From: Lichenicola sp050954785
Lineage (GTDB): Bacteria > Pseudomonadota > Alphaproteobacteria > Acetobacterales > Acetobacteraceae
DNA: 64,000 bases
Assembly: GCA_050954785.1 (NCBI GenBank)
Contig: JBPBQO010000036.1
Span: forward strand, 1 to 64,000
Direction: 5' to 3'
A model generated the notes under the pieces. It searched no databases. It was not told where the DNA came from and worked only from the letters and a program-made list of their open reading frames with translations. Shown here in pieces: positions 1 through 7,914 of the stretch; the stretch's first letter is position 1; each line of letters opens with the position of its first letter. The position numbers and the translations under genes are program-made.

Positions 1-2836
1 CATTCCGCGCGACCAGTTGACGGTCATCACCGGCCTGTCCGGCTCCGGGAAGTCGTCCCTCGCGTTCGACACCATCTACGCCGAGGGCCAGCGCCGCTAC
101 GTCGAAAGCCTGTCCGCCTATGCGCGCCAGTTCCTGGAGCTGATGGGCAAGCCGGACGTTGATTCGATCGAGGGCCTGTCGCCCGCGATCTCGATCGAGC
201 AGAAAACCACCAGTCGCAATCCCCGCTCCACCGTCGGCACCATCACCGAGGTGCACGACTACATGCGCCTGCTCTGGGCGCGTGCCGGCATCCCCTATTC
301 GCCCGCCACCGGCCTGCCGATCGAGGCGCAGACTGTCAGCCAGATGGTCGATCGCGTCATGGCGATGCCGGAAGGCACTCGGCTGATGCTGCTCGCGCCG
401 ATCATCAAGGATCGCAAGGGCGAGTATCGCAAGGAACTGGCCGACCTCGCCCGCAAGGGCTTCACCCGCGCCAAGGTGGACGGCACCCTCTACGAGATTG
501 CCGAGGTTCCCAACCTCAACCGCAAGCTCAAGCACACGGTCGAAGCCGTGATCGACCGCATCGTGGTCAAGGAAGGCATCGAGAGCCGGCTGGCCGACAG
601 TTTCGAGCAGGCGCTCGGGCTGGCCGACGGCGTGGTCTATGCCGAGGAAGTCGCCAAATCCGGCAAGGACGATAAGGCCGGCAAAGATGGGCAGGCCGAG
701 CCGGTCCGCACCGTGTTCTCGTCCCGCTTCGCCTGTCCGGTCAGCGGCTTCACGCTCGAGGAAATCGAGCCCCGCCTGTTCAGCTTCAACGCGCCCCAGG
801 GCGCCTGCCCGGCCTGCGACGGCATCGGCATCGAGAGCTTCTTCGACCCGCATCTGGTGGTTCCGGACGAAACGCTGAGCCTGACCGGCGGCGCGGTCGC
901 ACCCTGGAACGGGAGTCAGAGCCCGTATTACATCCAGACGCTGCAGAGCCTGATGCGGCACTTCAAGAGCTCGATGACCGTCACCTGGGAGGGATTGCCC
1001 GAGCCGGTGCGCGACGCCGTGCTGCACGGCACCGAGGAGAGCGTCGAGTTCACCTACAAGGACGACAAGCGCTCGTACAAGGTGAACAAGGCGTTCGAGG
1101 GCGTCATCAAGAACCTCCAGCGCCGCTACGCCGAAACCGACAGCGCCTGGATCCGGGAGGAGATGTCGCGCTACCAGTCCGAGAAGCCGTGCCATGTCTG
1201 CAATGGCGCCCGCCTTCGCCCGGAAGCGCTTTCGGTCAAGATCGCCGGCCATACCATCTCGGACGCATCCGAGCTGCCGATCCGTCGCGCACTGGAATGG
1301 TTCGCCACCGTCGAAGCGACGCTCACCCCGCAGCGTGCCGAAATCGCGCGCCGCATCCTGCGCGAAATCCTGGACCGGCTGCGCTTTCTCGACGACGTGG
1401 GCCTGGACTACCTCACCCTCTCCCGTGGCTCGGCCACCCTGTCCGGCGGCGAGAGCCAGCGCATCCGGCTCGCGAGCCAGATCGGCTCCGGCCTGACCGG
1501 CGTTCTCTATGTGCTGGACGAGCCATCGATCGGCCTGCACCAGCGCGACAATGAGCGGCTGCTCGGCACGCTCGACCGGCTCAAGCGCCTCGGCAACACC
1601 CTGATCGTGGTGGAGCATGACGAGGAGGCGATCCGCGCCGCCGACTACCTGATCGACATGGGGCCGGCCGCCGGCGTACATGGCGGCAACGTCATCGCCT
1701 CGGGCACTCCGGACGAAGTGGCCGCCCACCCGGACAGCCTGACCGGTGCGTACCTCTCCGGTCGCCGTCGTATCGAGGTCCCGACCGAGCGACGCATAAC
1801 CGACCCGAAACGCCAGATCCGGGTGATCGGCGCCACCGGCAACAACCTCAAGAACGTCACCGCCGCCTTCCCGCTCGGGACCTTCACTTGCATCACCGGC
1901 GTGTCCGGCGGCGGCAAATCCACCCTGGTGATCGACACGCTCTACAAGGCGTTGTCCCGCCGGCTGATGGGCTCCGGCCAGGTGCCGGCGCCGCACGATC
2001 GCATCGAGGGCATGGAACTGCTCGACAAGATCATCGACATCGACCAGTCGCCGATCGGTCGCACACCGCGCTCCAACCCAGCCACCTACACCGACCTGTT
2101 CGCGCCGATCCGCAACTGGTTCGCCGAGCTGCCCGACTCCAAGGCGCGCGGCTACACGCCCGGCCGCTTCAGCTTCAACGTGAAGGGAGGCCGGTGCGAG
2201 GCCTGCCAGGGCGACGGCGTGCTCAAGATCGAGATGCACTTCCTGCCCGACGTGTTCGTGCGCTGCGACACCTGCAGGGGCGCCCGCTACAACCGCGAGA
2301 CTCTCGAGGTTAAGTTCCGGGGCCATTCGATCGCCGACGTGCTCGACATGACGGTCGACGAGGCGGTGCCGTATTTCTCCGCCGCCAACCGCATTCGGGA
2401 CCGCCTCACCATCCTGCAGCAGGTCGGGCTCGGCTACGTGAAGCTCGGCCAGCAGGCGACCACCCTGTCGGGCGGCGAGGCGCAGCGTGTGAAGCTGTCC
2501 AAGGAGCTCGCCCGCCGTGCCACCGGCCGCACCCTGTATATCCTCGACGAGCCGACCACCGGCCTGCACACCGAGGATGTCCGCAAGCTGCTCGAGGTGC
2601 TGCATGCCCTGGTCGACCAGGGCAACACCGTGCTGGTGATCGAGCACAACCTGGAAGTCATCAAGACCGCCGACTGGGTGCTCGATCTCGGCCCCGAAGG
2701 CGGCGACGGCGGTGGCCGCATCGTTGCGGTGGGTACGCCGGAGGATATCGCAGCCGCCAAGGACAGCCATACCGGCCGTTTCCTGGCGCCGATCCTCCCG
2801 GCGCCGGAGCCGGCGCGCAAACGCAAACGAGCCTGA
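1..2836 (+). CDS. uvrA: UvrABC excinuclease subunit A, 5'-truncated by window edge
   Basis: Damage-sensing ATPase of nucleotide excision repair; it loads UvrB at lesions. The reading frame is already open at base 2 (IPRDQLTVITGLSGSGKSS), so only about the first 20 residues are missing. Two ABC modules are visible. The first has Walker A GLSGSGKSS near the start, signature LSGGESQRIRL and Walker B VLDEPSIGLH. The second has GVSGGGKSTL, signature LSGGEAQRVKL and ILDEPTTGLH. The C-terminal zinc finger is complete (CEACQGDG, then CDTCRGARYN about 20 residues later). In the first zinc module the usual CxxC reads CPVS, so one cysteine is a serine; the distal CPAC pair is kept. I believe this is common in alphaproteobacteria. 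The length fits the family (E. coli UvrA is 940 aa). The next gene starts 19 bases downstream. Confidence 0.97.
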   Translation, partial: IPRDQLTVITGLSGSGKSSLAFDTIYAEGQRRYVESLSAYARQFLELMGKPDVDSIEGLSPAISIEQKTTSRNPRSTVGTITEVHDYMRLLWARAGIPYSPATGLPIEAQTVSQMVDRVMAMPEGTRLMLLAPIIKDRKGEYRKELADLARKGFTRAKVDGTLYEIAEVPNLNRKLKHTVEAVIDRIVVKEGIESRLADSFEQALGLADGVVYAEEVAKSGKDDKAGKDGQAEPVRTVFSSRFACPVSGFTLEEIEPRLFSFNAPQGACPACDGIGIESFFDPHLVVPDETLSLTGGAVAPWNGSQSPYYIQTLQSLMRHFKSSMTVTWEGLPEPVRDAVLHGTEESVEFTYKDDKRSYKVNKAFEGVIKNLQRRYAETDSAWIREEMSRYQSEKPCHVCNGARLRPEALSVKIAGHTISDASELPIRRALEWFATVEATLTPQRAEIARRILREILDRLRFLDDVGLDYLTLSRGSATLSGGESQRIRLASQIGSGLTGVLYVLDEPSIGLHQRDNERLLGTLDRLKRLGNTLIVVEHDEEAIRAADYLIDMGPAAGVHGGNVIASGTPDEVAAHPDSLTGAYLSGRRRIEVPTERRITDPKRQIRVIGATGNNLKNVTAAFPLGTFTCITGVSGGGKSTLVIDTLYKALSRRLMGSGQVPAPHDRIEGMELLDKIIDIDQSPIGRTPRSNPATYTDLFAPIRNWFAELPDSKARGYTPGRFSFNVKGGRCEACQGDGVLKIEMHFLPDVFVRCDTCRGARYNRETLEVKFRGHSIADVLDMTVDEAVPYFSAANRIRDRLTILQQVGLGYVKLGQQATTLSGGEAQRVKLSKELARRATGRTLYILDEPTTGLHTEDVRKLLEVLHALVDQGNTVLVIEHNLEVIKTADWVLDLGPEGGDGGGRIVAVGTPEDIAAAKDSHTGRFLAPILPAPEPARKRKRA

Positions 2837-2855
2837 ACCTCAAGGAACATCGGAC

Positions 2856-3734
2856 ATGGCGGAACAGAAACAGGTTGTCGGCTTCGTCGGCTACGGCGCG
2901 ATGGCGTCACGCATGGGGCAGCATATTCGCGATGCAGGCTACGAGGTCGTTGCCTACACGCCCTCTTCCAAGGGCGGGAACGCGCCCGATGGCGCCAAGC
3001 TATTCGGATCGGCACGCGCCCTCGCGGAAGCGTCCGACATCGTCATGGTGTCGGTGCCGAACGACGCCGCATTGGACATCTCGTCGTACGGCGACCAGGG
3101 CATGCTGGCCGGGATGCGCTCCGGCGGTCTGCTGATCAACACCAGCTCGGTTTCGCCGGACGCTTCGCGCCGCCTGGCCAAGGCCGGAATCGCTCAAGGC
3201 ATCGCCGTGCTGGATGCTCCCGTATCGGGCAGCACGCCGGAAGCCGAAGCCGGCGCCCTCATTGTGCTGGTCGGTGGCGAGGCGGCGGACGTCGAGCGGG
3301 CACGCCCAATTCTGGATGCGATCGGCAAGACCACCGTGCATGCAGGTGCGGCTGGCCAGGGCTCGGTCCTGAAGCTGGTCGTCAACGGCATCATGGGCGC
3401 CGGCATGACGGCGCTCGCCGAAGCGGTCGGCTACGGCCTCGTTGCCGGTCTGGACCGCGAGATGCTGCTCGGCGCGTTGGATGGCCTCGCGGTGATCTCG
3501 CCGCACCACAAGCGCAAGCTCAAGGCGGCCAGCAGCGGCAACATCAGCCCACAATTCCCGACGGCGCTGATGCACAAGGACATGGGCCTGTTGCTGTCCG
3601 ATGGTGCCATTCATTCCGTGCCGCTGCCAACCATCGCCGCCGCCACCCAGCTTCTGGCCTTGACCAAGCAGCATCACGCAAAGGACGATTACTCGGCCGT
3701 GCTGCCCGTCACCGAGGCACTGGCGAAAGGCTGA
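2856..3734 (+). CDS. NAD(P)-binding beta-hydroxyacid dehydrogenase (3-hydroxyisobutyrate dehydrogenase family)
   Basis: A 292-aa oxidoreductase predicted to oxidise a short beta-hydroxyacid with NAD(P). The N-terminal Rossmann fold begins VGFVGYGAMASRMG, a variant of GxGxMG. The family's substrate-binding signature appears as DAPVSGSTPEAEAG, and the catalytic lysine lies in GSVLKLVVNG. The C-terminal half is the usual all-helical 6-phosphogluconate-dehydrogenase-like domain. The ATG at 2856 was chosen because AAGGAAC lies 8 bases upstream; a longer in-frame start at 2712 would run far into uvrA. It is probably cotranscribed with uvrA, but no functional link is evident. The exact substrate (3-hydroxyisobutyrate, tartronate semialdehyde or another) cannot be read from sequence. 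Confidence 0.88.
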   Translation: MAEQKQVVGFVGYGAMASRMGQHIRDAGYEVVAYTPSSKGGNAPDGAKLFGSARALAEASDIVMVSVPNDAALDISSYGDQGMLAGMRSGGLLINTSSVSPDASRRLAKAGIAQGIAVLDAPVSGSTPEAEAGALIVLVGGEAADVERARPILDAIGKTTVHAGAAGQGSVLKLVVNGIMGAGMTALAEAVGYGLVAGLDREMLLGALDGLAVISPHHKRKLKAASSGNISPQFPTALMHKDMGLLLSDGAIHSVPLPTIAAATQLLALTKQHHAKDDYSAVLPVTEALAKG

Positions 3735-4033
3735 GCCACCAGTCCGCTCGCGCGCATCGACGGAACCGCGTTCCGGCTGACCGGTACCACCAGCCCCTCC
3801 TCCAGCACCAGTTGCTATCTTTGACCACCACGTTCGGCCCGGGTGGCGGCTTCGGTCGCGACCTGCTGGCGGAGAACAAGCTCACCATTAAGACCAGTAT
3901 TATTGGCCACGCCTATCGGTTGAAACAGGTACCGCCGTATCTCCATTGCGGGATACGGTCGGCTTTACGATCGTCCAGGCATCCGGCCCGGTTAAGCCGG
4001 CGCTCCGGTCGCCTCCGCTTCCTCGAACGGACG
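3735..4033. other. 299-bp non-coding gap between convergent genes, with a hairpin
   Basis: No convincing gene was found. The only recognisable structure is an inverted repeat CCGTATC / GATACGG (arms 3935-3941 and 3952-3958, 10-base loop). It lies between the 3' ends of the dehydrogenase and the SDR gene and could act as a weak bidirectional terminator. There is no clear T-run. A short plus-strand open frame from 3812 has no family resemblance and no good ribosome site. Confidence 0.4.
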
Positions 4034-4891
4034 TTACAGACCGCCGGCGCGCAGGAAGGCCTCGAACGCGGCGGCGTGATCCGGATGCCAGCGTGACAGC
4101 GGCGGGCGGTTCGCGACGATGTCGCCGGCTGCCCACTGGATCCGAAGCTCGTCGAGCGCGCGCGGGACGTCGTTGTCGGGACACAGGATATAGAAGTCGC
4201 CCGCGTCGAGCCGCTCCATCATGAAGTCGACGGTCTGCTCCGGTGTCCAGGCGGCAGCGGGCTTGTCGATCCGGCCGCGCGCGGTCAGTCCGGTGAACAC
4301 GAACCCGGGGATCAGCAGGTGCGCCGTGATGCCGCAGCCGGCCCGGTTGCGCAGATCATGCTGCACCGCCTCGGCGAAGGCCTTCACCCCAGCCTTGGCT
4401 ACGTTGTAGGCGGGATCTCCCGGCGGTGTGGTGATCCCCTGCTTCGAGCCAGTGACGACCACGCGAGCTGGGCCGCCATCGGCGATCATCCCGGGCAGGA
4501 ACGCCTGCACCGTGTTGATCACTCCAAGCAAATTCACATCGAGCACCCGCGACCAGTCGGCGACCGGTCCGAGCACGTCGCTGCCGGGCTGCACGCCGGC
4601 ATTGGCCATCAGCATGCCGACACGGCCGAAACGCCTACGCGCCACCGAAACCAGTTCCTGCATCGCATCGCGCGAGGCGACGTCCGTGCCGATCCCCAGC
4701 ACCGCGTTCCGGCCGCGCGGCGAAACCGCGGCCACATCCTCGACCGCCTGTTCCAGTCCAGCCCCGGCGATATCGGCGATTACCACCGGATGGCCTATCG
4801 ACGCGAACCGCAGGCAGGCCGCCCGTCCAATGCCAGAGGCACCTCCGGTGACCACGGCGGCGCCGGAATCCATGACGAAATCGTTGCTCAT
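4034..4891 (-). CDS. Short-chain dehydrogenase/reductase (SDR)
   Basis: A 285-aa classical SDR. The cofactor motif is TGGASGIG near residue 15, followed by NAG (structural), a catalytic Ser in VVVTGSKQG, and the YNVAK dyad (YxxxK). The acidic residue in VIADIAG after beta-2 suggests preference for NAD(H) rather than NADP(H). The start is the ATG at 4891 with GGAG about 9 bases upstream. This ATG overlaps the stop of the upstream NDUFAF6-like gene as ATGA, so translation is probably coupled. A longer in-frame reading that runs into the neighbour is unlikely. The substrate is unknown; the long C-terminal region past residue 200 resembles carbonyl reductases acting on hydrophobic substrates. Confidence 0.88.
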   Translation of the reverse strand: MSNDFVMDSGAAVVTGGASGIGRAACLRFASIGHPVVIADIAGAGLEQAVEDVAAVSPRGRNAVLGIGTDVASRDAMQELVSVARRRFGRVGMLMANAGVQPGSDVLGPVADWSRVLDVNLLGVINTVQAFLPGMIADGGPARVVVTGSKQGITTPPGDPAYNVAKAGVKAFAEAVQHDLRNRAGCGITAHLLIPGFVFTGLTARGRIDKPAAAWTPEQTVDFMMERLDAGDFYILCPDNDVPRALDELRIQWAAGDIVANRPPLSRWHPDHAAAFEAFLRAGGL

Positions 4892-5811
4892 CGGTTCAGC
4901 TCCGGAACAGAGGAAGGTCGACCCGCGCGACCCGTGGCGTAGGACGCGAGCACGGCGAGCCGATCGCCGATACCACGTTGTCCCGAACGCAGGATGTGGG
5001 TGGAAGGCGTGGCGGCTCGCCGGAGATCGCGGGTCGCCAGCACCAGCGGCAGCGCAGCGGCGATCCGATCGCGCGGCAGGCGAAGGCTCCCGGCCCGGTC
5101 TACGAACCCGATACCCTCCTGTACCAGCACCGGCCGCAGCCTTGCCAGCAGGTCCGGCTGGGGGTCCTGCAGCAGCGCCTCGCGGCTGGTGCCGACCACC
5201 GCCAGCAGATCGTCGGGCAACGTACAGCGTCCGGCCTGAAGCATCTCGGCCAGATGGCGAGCCAACGCACCGATCGCATAGGCCGCACCGACCGCAGCAA
5301 GCCGGTCGCCCACGGCCTTGTCCACATCCAGTGCCTCGCCGATCGCCTGTTGCAGTGCGCCGGCGCCGTCGAGCAGCGATGCGCGCCAGCCAGCCAGGTC
5401 CGACGACTCCTCGGCGTCGGCTTCCCGCGCATCGATCAGCCGGAGCAGCGTCGCCGCCGACACCGCTCCGCTGTCGATCAACCGGTGCAGCGGCTCGGCC
5501 ACCTCGTGGTGCCGCCAGTCGCTCCGGCTGCCTTCCACCACGTCGCGCCACCATTGCAGCCGGATCAGCGTCGCGATCGGCCCTGCTCCCGAATGGGCCG
5601 ATGGCATCTCGACCGCACGGACCAGCTCGTGATTGAAGGCGATCAACACGAACACGGCATCCCGCCGGCCGGGCGGCGCGAACAAGGCGGTCAGAAACCG
5701 GTCCGGATCGGAACGCCTGGCGATCGCCAGGCAGGATTCAAGCGTCGGGACGGGCGCGATACTCATTGGTTCTGGTTGCTCATCGGCTTGACTGGGAGGG
5801 TGCCGGCTCAT
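4888..5811 (-). CDS. Squalene/phytoene synthase family protein, NDUFAF6-like (probably non-catalytic)
   Basis: A 307-aa protein of the trans-isoprenyl diphosphate synthase fold. The landmark RLQWWRDVVEG is typical of the alphaproteobacterial branch related to mitochondrial NDUFAF6, a complex I assembly factor. The first aspartate-rich motif of true squalene or phytoene synthases (DxxxD) is missing: the position reads AFNHELVRAVE. The second also lacks the acidic pattern (LARHLAEML). An assembly or scaffolding role is therefore more likely than prenyl condensation (inference). The start at 5811 has GGAGAG 4 bases upstream; an internal ATG at 5766 is possible. Its stop overlaps the start of the SDR gene. 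It is divergent from sodB. Confidence 0.8.
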   Translation of the reverse strand: MSRHPPSQADEQPEPMSIAPVPTLESCLAIARRSDPDRFLTALFAPPGRRDAVFVLIAFNHELVRAVEMPSAHSGAGPIATLIRLQWWRDVVEGSRSDWRHHEVAEPLHRLIDSGAVSAATLLRLIDAREADAEESSDLAGWRASLLDGAGALQQAIGEALDVDKAVGDRLAAVGAAYAIGALARHLAEMLQAGRCTLPDDLLAVVGTSREALLQDPQPDLLARLRPVLVQEGIGFVDRAGSLRLPRDRIAAALPLVLATRDLRRAATPSTHILRSGQRGIGDRLAVLASYATGRAGRPSSVPELNR

Positions 5812-5839
5812 AGCTCTCCAGCACGTCCTTGCGGCTCAT

Positions 5840-5860
5840 GACCCGCATGTCAGGCGGGTC
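5840..5860. promoter_or_regulatory. Perfect 7-bp inverted repeat in the sodB divergent promoter region
   Basis: GACCCGC, a 7-base spacer and GCGGGTC sit in the 80-bp gap between the divergent NDUFAF6-like gene and sodB, 15 bases upstream of the sodB ribosome site. It could be an operator for a redox or metal regulator, or an mRNA hairpin in the sodB leader. The sequence does not match a regulator box I can name. Confidence 0.4.
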
Positions 5861-5891
5861 GCTTCGCCGCACAACCGAGGAGAACATGGTC

Positions 5892-6500
5892 ATGGCCTTC
5901 GAACTACCGGCACTGCCCTACCAGAACAACGCCCTTGCCGCACGCGGCATGAGCCAGCAGACCCTTGAGCTGCATCATGGCAAGCATCACCAGGCCTATG
6001 TTACCGCGCTGAACGGCTTCGTCGAGAAGAACGAGGCACTCCAGGGCAAGTCGCTTGAGGACATCATCAAGTTCGCGCACGGCAAGCCGGACCTGGCGCC
6101 GGTGTTCAACAATGCCGGCCAGCATTGGAACCATATCCTGTTCTGGCAGGCGCTGTCGCCCACCGGCGGCACCATCCCGACCAGCCTCGAGAGCAAGATC
6201 ACCGAGGATTTCGGCAGCGTCGAGACCTTCAAGGAGCAGTTCAAGACCGCTGCGACCACCCAGTTCGGATCCGGCTGGGCCTGGCTCGTGCTCGGCACCG
6301 ACGGCAAGCTGAAAGTAACCAAGACGCCGAACGGGTCGAACCCGGTCGCCGAGGATGCCGGCAAGCCGCTGCTCGGCCTCGATGTCTGGGAGCATTCCTA
6401 CTACGTCGACTTCCAGAACCGTCGTCCCGACTACGTCACCAACTTCCTCGACAAGCTGGCGAACTACGAGTTCGCCGACGCACAGCTCAAGTCGGCCTGA
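5892..6500 (+). CDS. sodB: Superoxide dismutase, iron type
   Basis: Converts superoxide to hydrogen peroxide and oxygen in the cytoplasm. The 202-aa protein has all four metal ligands by family alignment: His28 (in LELHHGKHH), His81 (QHWNHILFW), Asp164 and His168 (LDVWEHSYY). Gln77 in AGQHWNH is in the position that marks the Fe form; Mn enzymes have Gly there and take their glutamine from further along. There is no signal peptide. Two starts are possible: ATG 5886 and ATG 5892. The strong GAGGAG at 5877-5882 is 9 bases from 5892 and only 3 from 5886, and MAFELPALPY is the usual family N-terminus, so 5892 is preferred. A strong terminator follows the stop. Confidence 0.96.
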   Translation: MAFELPALPYQNNALAARGMSQQTLELHHGKHHQAYVTALNGFVEKNEALQGKSLEDIIKFAHGKPDLAPVFNNAGQHWNHILFWQALSPTGGTIPTSLESKITEDFGSVETFKEQFKTAATTQFGSGWAWLVLGTDGKLKVTKTPNGSNPVAEDAGKPLLGLDVWEHSYYVDFQNRRPDYVTNFLDKLANYEFADAQLKSA

Positions 6501-6508
6501 CCACGATC

Positions 6509-6542
6509 GGGGCTGCCGGTTCGCGGCAGCCCCATTCTTTTT
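6509..6542 (+). terminator. Rho-independent terminator after sodB
   Basis: A perfect 10-bp stem GGGGCTGCCG / CGGCAGCCCC with a 5-base loop is followed by ATTCTTTTTG. It lies 8 bases past the sodB stop, between sodB and the convergent yajC. The stem would also form on the opposite transcript but without a T-run. Confidence 0.9.
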
Positions 6543-6555
6543 GCCGGGCTGCGGC

Positions 6556-6939
6556 CTAGCTCTTCACGACCCGCTTTTCCGGCACCGAATCGTTCGCGGC
6601 CGGCGGTGTGTCGCCCATGACCGAGCTGATGGTGTCGCGCAGCACCATCACCCTGACGCCCGCCGCGATCTCGACCTCGATCTCGGCCGACCCCTCGCGC
6701 GCCTTCTGGACTACGCCGATGATGCCGCCGGCCGTCACCACCCGGTCGCCGCGCTTCAGTGCCGCCACGGTCGCCTTGAGCTGCTTCTGGCGCTGCTGCT
6801 GCGGACGCATCAGCAGGAAATAGAACACGATGAAGACCAGGACGAACGGCAGGATCTGCACGATCCCGCCGAGGTTCCCGAGCGGCCCGGCGCTCTGGGC
6901 GGCGTCCTGGGCATAGGCAGGCGAAATCAGGAAGTTCAT
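6556..6939 (-). CDS. yajC: Preprotein translocase accessory subunit YajC
   Basis: A 127-aa inner-membrane accessory protein of the SecDF-YajC complex that helps Sec translocation. Features: a short periplasmic N-terminus (MNFLISPAYAQ), one membrane segment around residues 25-45 (QILPFVLVFIVFYFLLM), then the family hallmark RPQQQRQKQ and the cytoplasmic GDRVVTAGGIIG motif. The ATG at 6939 gives the family length. The gene stands alone: secD and secF, which normally follow yajC, are not here; its 3' end meets sodB. It is divergent from the DUF815 ATPase, a pairing common in alphaproteobacteria. Confidence 0.95.
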   Translation of the reverse strand: MNFLISPAYAQDAAQSAGPLGNLGGIVQILPFVLVFIVFYFLLMRPQQQRQKQLKATVAALKRGDRVVTAGGIIGVVQKAREGSAEIEVEIAAGVRVMVLRDTISSVMGDTPPAANDSVPEKRVVKS

Positions 6940-7041
6940 GGGGTGGGATTTCCGGGCAGCAGGGTTTGCGGACACGCGTGTTGCGGTCGCTCGGCCCGGA
7001 CCATAGGTTTCGCGGCCCATTCGTCAAGGAAACCGCGCTCC

Positions 7042-7908
7042 ATGATCCAGTCGCTGCTGCCGATGCTCACCCGGATCGCCGAAGCCCTCGAACGTCTCAG
7101 CCCGACACCGCCGGTCGCCCAATCGATGGATCGCACGGACGCCTTCGTCTGGGCGCCGCGTGACGGCAGGCTGGAACCGGTCGCCCTGGTATCGCGCGTG
7201 GCACTTCACCTGCTCAAGGGCATCGACCGCCAGCGCCGGCTGCTGGTCGACAATACCGAGCGCTTCGCGGCGGGGCTGCCGGCCAACAACGCAATGCTGT
7301 GGGGCGCCCGCGGCACCGGCAAGTCGTCGCTGGTGAAGGCGGTGCACGAAGCGGCCAATGCGGGGCTGCCGGCCGACGCACCTCCTGCCCGCCGCCTCGT
7401 CCTGGTCGAGATTCAGCGCGACGACCTGACCAGCCTGCCCGCGCTACTGGACCTGTTGCGCACCCAGGACCGCCGGTTCCTGCTGTTCTGCGACGATCTC
7501 TCGTTCGAGCGCGAGGATGCCGACTACAAGGCGCTGAAATCGGTGCTGGATGGCGGTATCCGCGGCCGGCCGGCCAATGTTTTGTTCTATGCCACCAGCA
7601 ACCGGCGCCACCTGATGCCGCGCGAGATGATCGAAAACGAGCAGGCGACCGCGATCAATCCGTCCGAGGCGGCCGAGGAAAAGATCTCGCTGTCGGACCG
7701 GTTCGGCCTTTGGATCGGCTTCCACAATGTCGACCAGCCGACCTACTTCGCGATGGTGGACGGCTATGCGGCAGATCGTGGCCTGACGATCGCCCCGGAG
7801 CGGCTGCACGCCGAAGCCAATGCCTGGTCGGTCGGCCGTGGCGCCCGCTCCGGCCGGGTCGCCTGGCAGTTCATCGAGGACCTGACCGGACGAAGCGATC
7901 CGGCCTGA
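7042..7908 (+). CDS. AAA-type ATPase of the DUF815 family
   Basis: A 288-aa P-loop ATPase of unknown cellular role. Walker A is GARGTGKSS near residue 95; the Walker B-like strand is FLLFCDDLSFE. The conserved segments LKSVLDGGI, YATSNRRHLMPREM and LSDRFGLWIGF are diagnostic of DUF815. The start at ATG 7042 leaves a 102-bp divergent promoter region shared with yajC. Extending the frame upstream into sodB would be artefactual. The 3' end lies 6 bases from the convergent glycosyltransferase gene. Confidence 0.88.
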   Translation: MIQSLLPMLTRIAEALERLSPTPPVAQSMDRTDAFVWAPRDGRLEPVALVSRVALHLLKGIDRQRRLLVDNTERFAAGLPANNAMLWGARGTGKSSLVKAVHEAANAGLPADAPPARRLVLVEIQRDDLTSLPALLDLLRTQDRRFLLFCDDLSFEREDADYKALKSVLDGGIRGRPANVLFYATSNRRHLMPREMIENEQATAINPSEAAEEKISLSDRFGLWIGFHNVDQPTYFAMVDGYAADRGLTIAPERLHAEANAWSVGRGARSGRVAWQFIEDLTGRSDPA

Positions 7909-7914
7909 GTCGGG

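Noticed and set aside
3812..4096. Possible small gene of 94 codons in the 3.7-4.0 kb gap
   Set aside because: Runs into the SDR gene in antisense, lacks a ribosome site and has no family resemblance.
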